Source: UMGS75 sp051872775 (GTDB lineage Bacteria > Bacillota_I > Bacilli_A > ML615J-28 > CAG-313). Taken from it: a stretch of DNA of 30,577 nucleotides. The notes under the pieces are model-generated. The model worked only from the letters and a program-made list of their open reading frames with translations. It made no database searches and was not told where the DNA came from. How positions within the stretch are numbered: position 1 is the stretch's first letter; each line of letters opens with the position of its first letter. The translations under genes were made by a program, and so were the position numbers. The DNA lies in contig JBJEEE010000081.1 of the NCBI GenBank assembly GCA_051872775.1, positions 1 to 30,577 on the forward strand, read 5' to 3'. Shown here piece by piece: positions 30,394 through 30,577 of the stretch.

Positions 30394-30422
30394 TAGACAA
30401 AATAAAATAATTTGAGTATAAT
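30394..30422 (+). promoter_or_regulatory. P1 promoter of a probable rRNA operon
   Basis: -35 TAGACA (30394-30399), 17-base spacer, perfect -10 TATAAT (30417-30422). It lies 89 bases upstream of a second, perfect promoter, the arrangement of many Bacillus rrn operons. Confidence 0.6.
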
Positions 30423-30482
30423 ATATAAGGTTATACTGAATAATAAGTTGAAAAACAAAATCATAAAATAAAATCATATTTG

Positions 30483-30511
30483 TTGACAACGTATATAAAA
30501 AGTAGTATAAT
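30483..30511 (+). promoter_or_regulatory. P2 promoter of a probable rRNA operon (perfect consensus)
   Basis: TTGACA (30483-30488), 17-base spacer, TATAAT (30506-30511): an exact match to the housekeeping consensus, as expected for very strong stable-RNA promoters. Confidence 0.82.
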
Positions 30512-30517
30512 ATTCTA

Positions 30518-30577
30518 GCGCACTTAGGAAAGCGCAAATAATAATCGATCTTTGAAAACTAAATGTAACAGGTGGAG
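30518..30577 (+). promoter_or_regulatory. Probable rRNA leader with boxA-like antitermination site
   Basis: After P2 there is a small hairpin (GCGC 30518-30521 with GCGC 30532-30535) and CGATCTTTGAAAACT at 30546-30560, which resembles the boxA-region sequence (ATCTTTGAAAACT) found in leaders and spacers of Bacillota rRNA operons. No 16S sequence is reached before the window ends. Confidence 0.6.

Noticed and set aside
1..30577. CRISPR arrays, tRNA genes and insertion sequences
   Set aside because: No regularly spaced repeats, cloverleaf sequences or transposase-like reading frames were seen in the window.

Overview
The window is an AT-rich, gene-dense chromosomal segment from a low-GC Bacillota. 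TGA is a normal stop codon (for example at the ends of recR, the first DHH gene and the bofA-like gene), so the genetic code is standard. The RNA polymerase delta subunit (rpoE), a DUF1934/YwiB protein, a BofA-like protein, YabG and SpoVG, together with the order rsmA-yabG-ispE-X-spoVG-(transketolase pair)-prs, point to the class Bacilli. Very low GC suggests an uncultured lineage near the Mollicutes/Erysipelotrichales branch. The lineage is inference; no rRNA gene lies inside the window. Nearly all genes are on the + strand, and the window ends in what looks like the tandem-promoter leader of an rRNA operon.

Layout. 71-1171 (-): an unrecognised two-TM surface protein. 1370-3196: an unrecognised 122-aa protein, NfeD-like and SPFH/stomatin-like membrane proteins, ending in a bidirectional terminator shared with a convergent short Na/Pi-cotransporter-like gene (3226-4170, -). 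4277-6070: a YgiQ-type radical SAM protein. 6154-9993: dnaX-ybaB-recR, with an unusually long DnaX (978 aa) that has a predicted coiled-coil linker and a possible -1 slippery heptamer. 10260-19459: one terminator-bounded operon of a CUT1-type ABC transporter (ATPase, two permeases, lipoprotein binding protein), a surface SNase-type nuclease lipoprotein and a 1015-aa multi-OB-fold-like lipoprotein. 19558-22843: two tandem DHH/DHHA1 phosphoesterases, SurE, a BofA-like membrane protein and a DUF1934 protein. 22917-23456: rpoE. 23562-26767: rsmA, yabG, ispE and a YcxB-like membrane protein. 26768-27026: an intergenic region with consecutive hairpins, possibly a small minus-strand RNA, and the spoVG promoter carrying a cre-like palindrome. 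27027-27296: spoVG. 27402-30327: split transketolase, prs and a small ORF. 30394-30577: tandem strong promoters and a boxA-like leader.

How the genes may work together. The most interesting unit is 10260-19459: an extracellular nuclease, a large lipoprotein with repeated OB-like modules and a solute ABC importer look like a nucleic-acid capture, digestion and uptake machine. Downstream lie genes able to process short oligonucleotides and nucleotides (DHH nanoRNase/pAp-phosphatase-like pair plus SurE 5'-nucleotidase), and further on a pentose-phosphate-to-PRPP unit (transketolase halves plus Prs) that could feed base salvage. The individual family calls are mostly secure from visible motifs; the joint nucleic-acid scavenging role is inference.
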